Program-made: the position numbers and the translations under genes
Origin: Pseudomonadota bacterium
Lineage (GTDB): Bacteria; Pseudomonadota; Alphaproteobacteria; Rhizobiales; Hyphomicrobiaceae
Reading direction: 5' to 3'
Assembly: GCA_023405815.1 (NCBI GenBank)
Contig: JAEXXM010000039.1
Span: 41,719-105,718, forward strand
Length of the DNA: 64,000 bases
The notes under the pieces: generated by a model
Told to the model about the DNA's origin: nothing
Seen by the model: only the letters and a program-made list of their open reading frames with translations
The model's database searches: none
Shown: one piece after another, positions 18,375-27,499 of the stretch
Position numbering within the stretch: the first letter of the stretch is position 1
Layout of the letters: each line of letters opens with the position of its first letter

Positions 18375-20315
18375 ATGGCCGACGGCTCGGGGGAGATCGA
18401 CCTAAAGGCACTCCCGAAAATGGTGCGCTGGTACAGCCCCGCGCATCTCGTCAGCACCGGCTGGCGCTCGGTCGTTTCGGAGATTTTCGGGCAGTACGCC
18501 GACCAGCGGATCATGCAGGCGACGATCGACGGCTTTGCGCCGGAGATCATGAAGACGGTCGTCGGTCGCTACAACTATTCCGACCTGCGCCAGCTCGGCG
18601 ACGGCAACGCGGTGTGGGTCGACTACGTGGCCGATCTCGGCGACGGCTTCGATTCCACCTTTGCGATGGCATCGCTGATCAGCCAGCCGCAGATCGATCT
18701 CGAGGGCGCAGGCACGCTGCCCGGCGCCAAGCTGCTGATCATGGGGGGCGACCAAGTCTATCCGTTCCCCACGCGCCAAGCGTACCGCGAGCGCTTCGCA
18801 ATGCCGTACTCGACGGCGCTGCCACCGGCGCCGGACGGAAGCTGGCGGCGCCTGTTGTTCGTGCTGCCGGGCAATCACGACTGGTACGACGGGCTCTCCT
18901 CGTTCGACCACATGTTCTGCAAGGCGCGCTTCGGGCACGCCGCGGAGAATCGCATCGGCGGCTGGCTCTGCCCTCAGCATCGCAGCTATTTCGCGATCCG
19001 GCTGCCGCACAACTGGTGGGTCTGGGGCGCGGACATCCAGCTCGCGCAGTATCTCGATGCCGGCCAGATCCTCTATTTCGAGGGTGTTGCCGAGGCGATG
19101 AAGGCGCACCCGACCGAGGCGCCGAAGCTCATCCTGTGCACCGCGGAGCCGAGCTGGAACTACGACAAGGACGAGAAGCTGCAGGGCGAGGACAATCTCT
19201 CGACCATAACCAAGATCGCGACCGATGCCGGTGCGCGCATCGCGGCTGTCGTCGCGGGCGACCTGCACCACTACAGCCGCTACCAGTCGAAGGACACCGG
19301 CACGCAATTCTACACAGCGGGTGGCGGAGGAGCGTACTTCTCGCCGACTCACTACCTCAAAGACACGCGAAAGGTCTCCTGGGGCGGGAAGAGGCTCGAC
19401 ATTGATCTCAAGTGCCAGATCAAGGACGGCAAGCCGACGGGCAAGCCATCGTGCTGGCCGTCGCGCAGCGAGAGCCGGCGCCTCAGCCTGTGGACGCTCG
19501 CGTTCCCGTTCCACAACTACGGCTACGCGGTGGCGCTCGGCGTCATCTACTGGGTGATGATCTGGATGTTCTCGACGACGCCGTACAACGGCACGACCGT
19601 CGGTGCGACACTGATCAGCGACCCGGATTTCCATTGGTGGCCTGGCATATTCATGTTGGCGCCGCTGGCCGCTGCGTCGAACGTCATCCTCGGCATATGG
19701 TGCCTTGTGCTGTGGGCCGTGCTCTACGGCTATGCCGACGGCGCGCGAGGCGGCAAGGTCAGATTGTTGCTCGGCACGCTGCACTGGGCCGCGCACATTT
19801 CGATGATGATCGCGCTCTACTACGCGGTCTCGTATTTCTCGTTCTACCTCGTCGATACGGTGTGGCCACAGGCGAAGGAGATGCTGCAGAACCTGCAGCT
19901 GAAGTCGTCGGCCGATGTGCGCGAGCTGTTCCGCACCATCGTCATCTTCCCGCTGGTGATGATCTTCATCGGCGGCCTGGCCGCGGGCTTCGTGTGGGGC
20001 GCCTACCTCACCATCACGTGCCTCTTCGGGCTGCACTGCGACCAGGCTTTCGCGTCGATGGGCATCCCGGACTACAAGAACTTCCTGCGCATGAAGGTCG
20101 AGCCAAACAAGCTGACGATCTATTCGATCGGGCTCAGGCGCACGCCTCGGCGCTGGGCGTGGCGGAAGGCCAAGGACACGGGGCTCGGTGCGGTCAGCGG
20201 GCCGGCGATCGTGCCGGCGCGTCCGCTGCGGCCGACGCTGATCGACGGGCCGGTGGAAATCCGCGTCGGCGAGATCAAGCGGCCCGAGCAGAAAAAGTCG
20301 ACCGTGGTGGCATGA
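18375..20315 (+). CDS. membrane metallophosphoesterase of unknown substrate
   Basis: The 646-residue protein has the calcineurin-type metal motifs in order: DLGD at 87-90, GGDQVYP at 124-130, GNHDWYDG starting at 166 and GDLHHY at 295-300. Three or four hydrophobic helices then follow between about residues 370 and 555, and a basic C-terminal tail ends at 646. GDxVYP and GDLHHY are typical of a subgroup of long phosphoesterases without assigned substrates. The ATG follows GGGGGAACTGTA. It begins a three-gene operon with two GMC flavoproteins (61-nt and 1-nt gaps). The catalytic part probably faces the cytoplasm, since there is no signal peptide. Confidence 0.8.
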   Translation: MADGSGEIDLKALPKMVRWYSPAHLVSTGWRSVVSEIFGQYADQRIMQATIDGFAPEIMKTVVGRYNYSDLRQLGDGNAVWVDYVADLGDGFDSTFAMASLISQPQIDLEGAGTLPGAKLLIMGGDQVYPFPTRQAYRERFAMPYSTALPPAPDGSWRRLLFVLPGNHDWYDGLSSFDHMFCKARFGHAAENRIGGWLCPQHRSYFAIRLPHNWWVWGADIQLAQYLDAGQILYFEGVAEAMKAHPTEAPKLILCTAEPSWNYDKDEKLQGEDNLSTITKIATDAGARIAAVVAGDLHHYSRYQSKDTGTQFYTAGGGGAYFSPTHYLKDTRKVSWGGKRLDIDLKCQIKDGKPTGKPSCWPSRSESRRLSLWTLAFPFHNYGYAVALGVIYWVMIWMFSTTPYNGTTVGATLISDPDFHWWPGIFMLAPLAAASNVILGIWCLVLWAVLYGYADGARGGKVRLLLGTLHWAAHISMMIALYYAVSYFSFYLVDTVWPQAKEMLQNLQLKSSADVRELFRTIVIFPLVMIFIGGLAAGFVWGAYLTITCLFGLHCDQAFASMGIPDYKNFLRMKVEPNKLTIYSIGLRRTPRRWAWRKAKDTGLGAVSGPAIVPARPLRPTLIDGPVEIRVGEIKRPEQKKSTVVA

Positions 20316-20376
20316 GAACGAGAAACGGCGCGGCGCCGCACGGCGGAAGCCGCGAACACGGGGGAATGTAGGGCGT

Positions 20377-22194
20377 ATGCAGGCGCGGCTCGGAATGCCG
20401 GCTACGAAGCTCAAGTCACACTACGACGTGATCGTGGTGGGGTCGGGCTATGGCGCGGGCGTTGCCGCCTCGCGGCTGGCGCGCTGCGGGAAGAAGGTGG
20501 CCATCCTGGAGCGTGGCCGCGAGTTCATGCCCGGCGACTTTCCCGAGAACGCCATGCGGGCGAGCCTGGAGACGCAGGTGACGGGGCCGCATGGGCGCGT
20601 CGGCTCATCCACGGCGCTATTCGATGTGCGCGTCGGCAAGGATATCCACGTCATGATGGCGTGCGGGCTCGGCGGCACGTCGCTGATCAACGCAAACGTG
20701 TGTCTCGCACCGGACGCGCGGGTGTTCGAGGACCCGGCATGGCCGGTCGAGGTGCGCCGCGACCGCCTTCTGGCCGAGGGCTTCGTGCGCGCCCGGCACA
20801 TGCTTCGCCCCGAGGCTTCGCGCAATACGCAATCGTTCGAAAAGGTGCGGGCGCTGCGCGTCGCCGCCTCGGCGTTCGGCCGGCCGGTCAATCCCATTCC
20901 GCTACATGTGGCCTATGAGAGCGGACCCAACGCTGCCGGGGTGCATCAGGAAGCCTGCAAGGAGTGCGGCGACTGCTGCGGCGGGTGCAACGTCGGAGCC
21001 AAGACGACCGTCGCCTCGACGTACATCGCCGATGCGGTTGCGTTCGGCGCCGAGGTGTTCACGGGCGTGCGCGTGTTGTCGCTGTCGAAGGACGAGCGGA
21101 ACGGCTGGCGCGTTTGGGCGATGCCGACGGACGCCGACACGTCGCGCGGGCACAAGTATTTCGTCACCGCCGATGTTGTGGTGCTCGGTGCCGGCACGCT
21201 CGGATCGACGGAAATACTGCTGCGCTCGAAAGCGGAAGGACTGACGCTCTCGCATTGGGTCGGCAGCAGGTTCACCTCCAACGGCGATGCCATCGCGCTC
21301 GCGTACAACAACGACATCGAGGTGAACGGCATCGGCGTGGGTGATCCGCCGAAGGGGCAGGTGGCTCCGGTTGGGCAGGCGGTCAACGCGCTGATCGACA
21401 TGCGCGATACCAAGGACGTGCGCGACGGGCTCGCGATGTGCGAGTGCGCGTTGCCGAGCGCGTTTGCTTCGGCGCTTCCCGCCTTGCTGGCGCCGGGCGC
21501 TGCCGTCTTCGGCGAGCACGAGAAGCGTACGCTGGCGGACGAGCTCGAGGCGATGGAGCGGGCCACCGACAGCCTGCTCAAGGGCGCCTACCAGGGTGCG
21601 GTGCACAACACGCAGACGTTCCTCGCGGTCGGACACGATGCCGGCAATGGCGTGATGCGCCTCGAGGACGACCGGCTGGCGATAGAGTGGAGCAACGGTC
21701 CGCAGCAACGCGTGTTCCAGCGCATCGAGGAGATGATCAAGACGGCGGCGCACGCGACCGGCGGGACCTACATGCGCAACCCCGTGTCGGAAAAGGTGCT
21801 GGGGGGTAACCTGATGACCGTGCATCCGCTCGGGGGCTGCACCATGGGTGAAAGCAGCGCCAGCGGCGTGGTCAACCACAAGGGGCAGGTCTTCGATACG
21901 AGGCCCGGTGCCGAGGCGGATGCGGTGCACGAGGGTCTCTATGTGTGTGATGGCGCAGTCGTCCCGTGCCCGCTCGGCATTCATCCGCTGCTGACCATCA
22001 CGGCGCTTGCCGAACGAGCCATGATCCATCTGGCACGCGATCGCGGATGGCACATCAGCGAGGATGTAGCGCCGGCGGGCGCGGTCGCAAAGGGCGAGCC
22101 TGTCGCAAAGCAGCCGGGCAAGGTGCGCGAGCGGAGCCTTCCGTGGTTTGCGCGCTGGTTGCGGCGCAGCCCTCAGCCGGCGGAGGGAGAGTGA
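20377..22194 (+). CDS. GMC oxidoreductase, cholesterol-oxidase-like, with Cys cluster
   Basis: The 605-residue flavoprotein starts with a Rossmann FAD site (VIVVGSGYGAGVAASRLA near 17-34). A motif CKECGDCCGGC at residues 194-204 gives Cys at 194, 197, 200, 201 and 204. The GMC active site follows: HPLGGC with His483, and LGIHPLLTITALAER with His536. The C-terminus is a short basic tail; no signal peptide is visible. Family members oxidise alcohol or sterol-like substrates with FAD. His536 replaces the Asn found at this place in cholesterol oxidase and in the neighbour at 22196. An alternative start is the ATG at 20395. It overlaps no neighbour and ends 1 nt before the next start. Confidence 0.85.
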   Translation: MQARLGMPATKLKSHYDVIVVGSGYGAGVAASRLARCGKKVAILERGREFMPGDFPENAMRASLETQVTGPHGRVGSSTALFDVRVGKDIHVMMACGLGGTSLINANVCLAPDARVFEDPAWPVEVRRDRLLAEGFVRARHMLRPEASRNTQSFEKVRALRVAASAFGRPVNPIPLHVAYESGPNAAGVHQEACKECGDCCGGCNVGAKTTVASTYIADAVAFGAEVFTGVRVLSLSKDERNGWRVWAMPTDADTSRGHKYFVTADVVVLGAGTLGSTEILLRSKAEGLTLSHWVGSRFTSNGDAIALAYNNDIEVNGIGVGDPPKGQVAPVGQAVNALIDMRDTKDVRDGLAMCECALPSAFASALPALLAPGAAVFGEHEKRTLADELEAMERATDSLLKGAYQGAVHNTQTFLAVGHDAGNGVMRLEDDRLAIEWSNGPQQRVFQRIEEMIKTAAHATGGTYMRNPVSEKVLGGNLMTVHPLGGCTMGESSASGVVNHKGQVFDTRPGAEADAVHEGLYVCDGAVVPCPLGIHPLLTITALAERAMIHLARDRGWHISEDVAPAGAVAKGEPVAKQPGKVRERSLPWFARWLRRSPQPAEGE

Positions 22195-22195
22195 C

Positions 22196-25100
22196 ATGCG
22201 GCGCCTGTCGAAATCCTTCGCCGATCTGAAGCTGCGCTATGACGTGGTTGTCGTCGGCTCGGGCTACGGCGGCGGCGTCGCCGCCTCGCGTCTCGCCCGG
22301 GCGGGCAAGAAGGTTGCCGTTCTGGAGCGCGGACAGGAATTCGCCATCGGCGACTTCCCCGACCGGATGATCGAAGCGCAGGAGCAGTTCCAGGTCAGCC
22401 GCGACGGCAAGCGCGTCTCCGGACCGTCGAACGGGCTCTACGATCTGCGTCTTGGCAAGGATATCCACGTATTCGTGGGCTGCGGCCTCGGCGGCGGCTC
22501 GCTCGTCAACGCCAACGTCTCGCTGCCGCCCGATGCGCGCGTGTGGGACGATCCTGTCTGGCCCCCGGAGCTCGCTCAGGACCAGACGCGGCAGGAGGGT
22601 TTCCTGCGCGCCGCCGAGGTGCTGCGGCCGGTTCCCTACGAAGGGCCAGACCTCGACAAGCTCAACGCGCTCGGCGTGAGCAGCAATGCGCTGCGCAAGG
22701 ACGTGGTGCGGCCGCCGATCAACGTCACGTTCCAGAAGCAGGTGAACTATGCCGGCGTCGAGCAGCCGGCGTGCACGTTGTGCGGCGACTGCTGCTCGGG
22801 CTGCAATGTCGGCGCCAAGAACACGGTGCAGGTCACCTATCTCGCCGATGCGTTCCATCACGGCGCCGAGATTTTCACCGAGATGCGCGTGACGCACGTT
22901 CGCCAGGAGCGTGGGCGCTGGCGGGTGTTCTTCGAGCCGCTGGGGCACGAGCGCGAGAAGTTTGCCGCTGACGACCAGTCGATCACGGCCGAAGTTGTCG
23001 TTCTCGCGGCGGGCACGCTGGGCTCGACGGAGATCCTGTTGCGCTCGCAGGCGGAGGGTCTCGCCGTATCCGACCAGGTGGGCGAGCGCTTCACCGGCAA
23101 CGGCGATGTGCTTGCCTTCGCCTTCAACAACGACGTTCCGGTCAACGGCATCGGTGTCGGCACTCCGCCGGTGACAGATACCGGGCCGGTAGGCCCGTGC
23201 ATCAGCGGCCTGATCGACCTGCGCGACACAGCGAAGCTCGAAGACGGCATGGTGATCGAGGAGGGCTCGCTTCCCTCGGCGCTGGCGCCGATCCTTCCGG
23301 CACTCTTTACCGTCGGTGCCGACAAGTTCGGAGAGGACACCGACCGCGGCGTGCTCGACTTCCTCGCCGAGCGGGCGCGGCGGCGGCAGAGTCTGCTGTT
23401 CGGCGCCTACCAGGGCGCGCTCAATCGCACGCAGACCTACCTCGTCATGAGCCACGACGACGGCAAGGGACGCATCACGCTGGATGAGGGGCGGCTGAAG
23501 GTCTCCTGGCCCAAGGTGGCGGCGCAGCCGATCTTCGAGAGGGTGGAGCAGAACCTGCGCAGGGCGACGCAGGCGACAGGCGGCAACTACACGCGCAACC
23601 CGCTCACCGAGACCATCCTCGGCAACAATCTCATCACGGTGCACCCGCTGGGCGGCTGCGCGATGGGCCGGGATCGGCGTTCGGGCGTCGTGAACCACAA
23701 ATGCCAGGTGTTTGACGGGCGCCCCGACGCTCCCGCCGATGCCGTGCTCGCTGGTCTCTATGTGTGCGACGGCTCGATCATGCCGCGTCCGCTCGGGGTA
23801 AACCCGCTGCTGACGATCACTGCCCTCGCCGAGCGGGCGATGATCCATCTCGCGAAGGACCGCGGGTGGGCGTTCTCGGACGACCAGCGCTTCGATGCGC
23901 CGATGCTGATCGCGGCGCCGGGGGGGCGCGAGACCATCCGGCCAGCTGGCGTCGAGTTCACCGAGCGCATGGCGGGATTCATCTCGCCGGCGGTGACGCT
24001 GCCGTACGAGACGGCAGCGCGGCGCGGCAAGGAGGAAGGCTACGCCTGCAGCTTCACGCTGACCGTCATCATCGACAACGTCGACAAGTTCATCGCCGAT
24101 ACGCGGCATCCCGGCCGCATCGTCGGCACGGTCGATTGCCCGGCGCTTTCGCCCGATCCGCTGGAGATCTTCGACGGGCAGTTCAACCTGATGCGCGTCG
24201 ACGAGCACACGGTCGAGACCAAGCATTTCAACTACAGGTTCTCGCTCGCGGCACGCGACGGTTCCGAATACCAGTTCGTCGGCCACAAGGTGGTGCGGTC
24301 GGATGCGACGCTCGACCTGTGGCGCGACACCACGCGGCTCAACGTCGATATCGCCAAGGGAGCACAGGGCCAGCTCGGTCACGTGGCGCGCGGACTTCTG
24401 GAGATCGCGCCTTCGGACTTCTACGTGCAGATGCAGACGTTGCGCGGCACCGGCGGGCGCGACACCGCCGATCGGATGCGGGCCGTCGGCAAGTTCGGCA
24501 CCTTCTTCAGCCGCGAGCTGTTCGACACCTATGGCGGCGTGCTGGTGCGGTCGGGGCGCTACGACGTGCTCAATCCGCGCAAGAAGCGCTCCCTGCGCGT
24601 GCCGGAGCCAGAGGTGCATCTCGTGCGCACGGGCGACGGCAAGGTGCTGAAGCTCACGCGCTACCGCGGCGGCAACAAGGGACCGCTGGTATTCGCGCAC
24701 GGTCTCGGCGTATCGAGCCTCATCTTCTCGATCGACACCGTCGACACCAACCTGCTCGAATACCTTGTCGCGGAAGGGTACGACTGCTGGCTGCTCGATT
24801 TCCGCGCCAGCGTCGATCTACCGTATGCGCGCGAGTTGTGGAACGCGGACGACGTGGCGCTGCAGGATTATCCCGCTGCGCTCGCCAAGGTGCGCGCGAT
24901 CACGCGAACATCGACGGTGCAGGTGATCGCGCATTGCTTCGGCGCGACGACGTTCACAATGTCGCTTCTGGCGGGTCTCGAAGGCGTGCGATCGGCGGTC
25001 ATCTCGCAGATCTCGACCGACTACGTGGTGCCGTGGCTCCCGCAGCGCGCGCTCGCCTACCTGCGCGCGCCGGCCCTGTTCGAGGCCATGGGCATCGACG

Positions 25101-25630
25101 TCGTCAATGCGCGGGCGACGACGGCTGATCCGTGGCGCGAGCGCATCCTCGACAAAGTGCTGCAGATGATCGTGCCGGTGCCCCGGTCGGAGCGCACGCA
25201 CGATGCCACCAGCAACCGGATCACCGCGCTCTATGGGCGGCTCTACAACCTCGGGCAGCTCAACAACGCGACAGTGACGTCGGGTCTTGCTGAGATGTTC
25301 GGCGAGGCAAACATCGAGGCGTTCCAGCAGCTCGCACTGTTCGCGCGAAAGCAGCACCTGGTCGACGCGGACGGGCAGGACGTCTACCTGCCGCACGTCG
25401 ACCGGATGGCGCTGCCGATCCTGTTCATCCACGGGGCCGACAACGCGTGCTTCAAACCGGAGAGCACCGCGCGCACGGTGGAGCGGCTGGCGGCTGTGAA
25501 CGGGCGCCAGCTCTACGAGCGGCAGGTCATCCCGGGATACGGCCACATCGACTGCATCTTCGGGAAGAATGCGGCGCGCGATGTCTATCCGCTGATCGCC
25601 GCACATCTCGACAAGACGGCAGTCATCTAG
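22196..25630 (+). CDS. fusion of GMC flavoprotein and alpha/beta hydrolase
   Basis: The ATG at 22196 follows GGAGGGAGA and gives 1144 residues. Residues 1-565 are a GMC oxidoreductase with FAD site VVVVGSGYGGGVAASRLA, Cys motif CTLCGDCCSGC (193-203), His483 in HPLGGC and Asn536 in LGVNPLLTI. Residues about 590-800 form a linker domain of unknown fold with LEIAPSDFYVQM. Residues about 830-1144 are an alpha/beta hydrolase with FAHGLG (oxyanion region), nucleophile elbow AHCFGA with Cys914, Asp1082 in HGADN and His1117 in GYGHID. Cys nucleophiles occur in dienelactone hydrolases and PHA synthases. The fusion suggests that an oxidised product is handed to the hydrolase; substrates are unknown. 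Confidence 0.85.
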   Translation: MRRLSKSFADLKLRYDVVVVGSGYGGGVAASRLARAGKKVAVLERGQEFAIGDFPDRMIEAQEQFQVSRDGKRVSGPSNGLYDLRLGKDIHVFVGCGLGGGSLVNANVSLPPDARVWDDPVWPPELAQDQTRQEGFLRAAEVLRPVPYEGPDLDKLNALGVSSNALRKDVVRPPINVTFQKQVNYAGVEQPACTLCGDCCSGCNVGAKNTVQVTYLADAFHHGAEIFTEMRVTHVRQERGRWRVFFEPLGHEREKFAADDQSITAEVVVLAAGTLGSTEILLRSQAEGLAVSDQVGERFTGNGDVLAFAFNNDVPVNGIGVGTPPVTDTGPVGPCISGLIDLRDTAKLEDGMVIEEGSLPSALAPILPALFTVGADKFGEDTDRGVLDFLAERARRRQSLLFGAYQGALNRTQTYLVMSHDDGKGRITLDEGRLKVSWPKVAAQPIFERVEQNLRRATQATGGNYTRNPLTETILGNNLITVHPLGGCAMGRDRRSGVVNHKCQVFDGRPDAPADAVLAGLYVCDGSIMPRPLGVNPLLTITALAERAMIHLAKDRGWAFSDDQRFDAPMLIAAPGGRETIRPAGVEFTERMAGFISPAVTLPYETAARRGKEEGYACSFTLTVIIDNVDKFIADTRHPGRIVGTVDCPALSPDPLEIFDGQFNLMRVDEHTVETKHFNYRFSLAARDGSEYQFVGHKVVRSDATLDLWRDTTRLNVDIAKGAQGQLGHVARGLLEIAPSDFYVQMQTLRGTGGRDTADRMRAVGKFGTFFSRELFDTYGGVLVRSGRYDVLNPRKKRSLRVPEPEVHLVRTGDGKVLKLTRYRGGNKGPLVFAHGLGVSSLIFSIDTVDTNLLEYLVAEGYDCWLLDFRASVDLPYARELWNADDVALQDYPAALAKVRAITRTSTVQVIAHCFGATTFTMSLLAGLEGVRSAVISQISTDYVVPWLPQRALAYLRAPALFEAMGIDVVNARATTADPWRERILDKVLQMIVPVPRSERTHDATSNRITALYGRLYNLGQLNNATVTSGLAEMFGEANIEAFQQLALFARKQHLVDADGQDVYLPHVDRMALPILFIHGADNACFKPESTARTVERLAAVNGRQLYERQVIPGYGHIDCIFGKNAARDVYPLIAAHLDKTAVI

Positions 25631-25634
25631 GCAG

Positions 25635-25698
25635 TGAGGCAGTCGGCAGTCGAGTTTGCCGTGTTCCTACTGGCCACTGCCTGTTGCCTACTGCCTCA
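25635..25698. terminator. inverted repeat between convergent genes
   Basis: TGAGGCAGT at 25635-25643 pairs with ACTGCCTCA at 25690-25698. Short repeated GGCAGT and TGCCTACTGCC units fill the arms. It occupies the whole gap between two convergent stops and could end both transcripts, although the loop is long. Confidence 0.4.
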
Positions 25699-25699
25699 G

Positions 25700-26164
25700 T
25701 TACGCGGCGATAGAGGCGCGGCGCGCGTCCCTCATGATGGTGCGGAACGACTCGCCCGTCATGTGGACGAGGCTGCGGTGATCGCCGCCCTCGAGGTAGA
25801 TATCCGGCTGCTTGTCGAAGCTTTCATCGATGAATGCGTCGACCGCATACGCCTCAGCGACCGCCGGGACTGCGCCAAGATCGCAATCCGGGAACAATTC
25901 GATGATCTCGTCCTCGGTGGCGAGGTCCACATGGCAATGCAGCGCGCGCTCGATGACGTCGAGCCTTACGCGCGCCGTTGCCGGCACCACGGCGACGACG
26001 AACCCGCCTTCGCGCGTCAGCACCACGGCCTTCGCCAAACGGTCGCCGGGCACGTGCGCGGCGCGCGCAGTGTCGAACGCACAGTGCGTGCGCTTGTGGC
26101 GCGTGACGTCGTAAGGGACGTGATTGTCGTCGAGATACTCTTGCAGCGTCAGTGCGATACCCAT
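25700..26164 (-). CDS. YbaK/EbsC-family aminoacyl-tRNA deacylase
   Basis: The 154-residue protein matches the YbaK/prolyl-tRNA editing fold: TLQEYLDDNHVPYDVTRHKR at the start, then HVPGDRLAKAVVL, a VVAVVPATARVRLDVI strand and FPDCDLGAVPAVAE. Such proteins clear mischarged tRNAs in trans. It lacks a synthetase domain, so it is a free-standing editor. The exact tRNA target cannot be read from the sequence. Confidence 0.85.
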   Translation of the reverse strand: MGIALTLQEYLDDNHVPYDVTRHKRTHCAFDTARAAHVPGDRLAKAVVLTREGGFVVAVVPATARVRLDVIERALHCHVDLATEDEIIELFPDCDLGAVPAVAEAYAVDAFIDESFDKQPDIYLEGGDHRSLVHMTGESFRTIMRDARRASIAA

Positions 26165-26347
26165 GGCTGTCCTCCTGCCATATTCGCCGGGCTGCGTCTC
26201 AAACCGCCGCTCATGCGCCGGCAGAACAATAAAGCAAGAGTATGCCTCTAATCGGGGGCCCGCAAGCGGAACGCGGAAAGGCGCGCGGCCGATTAGCTAA
26301 CCAAGAATTGCGCTGCGCCGTCGACTTTGCGCGTTCGCCGGCGCACC

Positions 26348-26566
26348 TCAGGACTTCGCCTTGGCTTTGGGCGACATCGCGGCAGTAACCAGAGGGGACA
26401 GGCCCTCCGCGCCTCCGTCGATATATTCCGCGAGCTGCTTGCGCATGCGCGGATTCCAGAAGTTCTTGATGTGGTGGGAAATACCGTCCAGCGCCTCGGC
26501 GCGCGAGTAGGCTTCGAAGTAGGCCGCGATCTGGTTGGCCATGCGGATCATGTCGCGGTTTTCCAT
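26348..26566 (-). CDS. fdsD: formate dehydrogenase delta subunit FdsD
   Basis: FdsD is a small (72 residues) protein needed for the active NAD-dependent formate dehydrogenase. The family pattern is visible: MIRMANQIAAYF near the start, followed by GISHHIKNFWNPRMRKQLAEYI. It is the last gene of fdsGBACD, 24 nt after the fdhD stop, so it is likely cotranscribed. Confidence 0.9.
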   Translation of the reverse strand: MENRDMIRMANQIAAYFEAYSRAEALDGISHHIKNFWNPRMRKQLAEYIDGGAEGLSPLVTAAMSPKAKAKS

Positions 26567-26590
26567 GCGGGTCGTGCTTTCCGGATTTCG

Positions 26591-27415
26591 TTAAGAGTTG
26601 AGGATGACGACGCTGTCGCCGGCGAGCGACGCGACGAAGAGGTGGGCCTTGCGGGCGATGTCGAGCGCGAGCGCCGTCGGTGCCGATACCGTGACGAGCG
26701 CACCGATGCCGAACGTCGCCGATTTCTGCACCAGCTCGAAGCTGCAGCGGCTGGTCATCAGCACGAAGCCGGTGGTGAGGTCGACCTTGTCCTCGGCCAG
26801 GGCGCCGATCAGCTTGTCCAGCGCATTGTGACGGCCGACATCCTCGCGCACGCAGAGGATCTCGCCCGTGAGCGATACCCAGGCAGCACCGTGAACGGTG
26901 CGGTTGAAGCGGTTCATGATCTGCCGCTCCGGCAACTCTCGCGCGGCCTTGAGGATCGCGTCGGGCGAGGGGCGGACGGTGTGAGGCACCGGCTCGGTTA
27001 CCCGCACCACGTCGGCGATGTTCTCGACGCCGCACAGGCCGCAGCCCGAGCGGCCTTCGATCGAGCGACGTGGCATGCGCGCCTCGGCGAGGGCCTCCTC
27101 GTCGATGGCGACGTCGACGGCCCAGCCGTTGTCGACCGGCATGGCGATGACGCCGAGAATGTCGGTGCGGTTGGGGATAATGCCCTCGGCCAGTACGAAG
27201 CCTCGGCCGAAGTCGGTGAGATTGGCGGGCGTCGCCATCATCACCGTGTAGGGCTCGGTGTTGATCTGCAGCGCGACGGCGACTTCCTCGGGAAGCTGCC
27301 AGGTGACCTGCGTTTCCTTGCCGCTGGAATCGGCGCTGATGCCTTCGGCAGCGACCGAGCACAGAGGCGCGGCGCCGTCGTCGGCGATATCGGCGCTATG
27401 GGCCATCGCGGTCAT
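26591..27415 (-). CDS. fdhD: formate dehydrogenase accessory sulfurtransferase FdhD (FdsC)
   Basis: FdhD transfers sulfur to the bis-MGD molybdenum cofactor before it enters formate dehydrogenase. The 274-residue protein has the catalytic Cys pair in SGCGLCGVEN, preceded by RRSIEGR, and the conserved downstream REDVGRHNALDKLIG and SRCSFELVQK. ATG at 27415 or 27406 may be the start; neither has a strong ribosome site. It lies between fdsA and fdsD, at the fdsC position of the operon. Confidence 0.92.
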   Translation of the reverse strand: MTAMAHSADIADDGAAPLCSVAAEGISADSSGKETQVTWQLPEEVAVALQINTEPYTVMMATPANLTDFGRGFVLAEGIIPNRTDILGVIAMPVDNGWAVDVAIDEEALAEARMPRRSIEGRSGCGLCGVENIADVVRVTEPVPHTVRPSPDAILKAARELPERQIMNRFNRTVHGAAWVSLTGEILCVREDVGRHNALDKLIGALAEDKVDLTTGFVLMTSRCSFELVQKSATFGIGALVTVSAPTALALDIARKAHLFVASLAGDSVVILNS

Positions 27416-27499
27416 CGCGGGATGATCGGGGCTGCTGCCGCGGCAGTGAGCATGGCGCGCGAGATCCTCAGAATGTTACCGACACTCGCGCGCCTGCCA

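Noticed and set aside
18402..20414. 670-codon minus-strand frame
   Set aside because: It mirrors the metallophosphoesterase gene, is very Arg-rich and has no motif.
22055..24700. 881-codon minus-strand frame
   Set aside because: It is antisense to the GMC-hydrolase fusion and has no domain; the + strand product has intact FAD and active-site motifs.
25635..25698. Attachment site or insertion-sequence end
   Set aside because: The inverted arms are short, sit between convergent stops and have no flanking target duplication.
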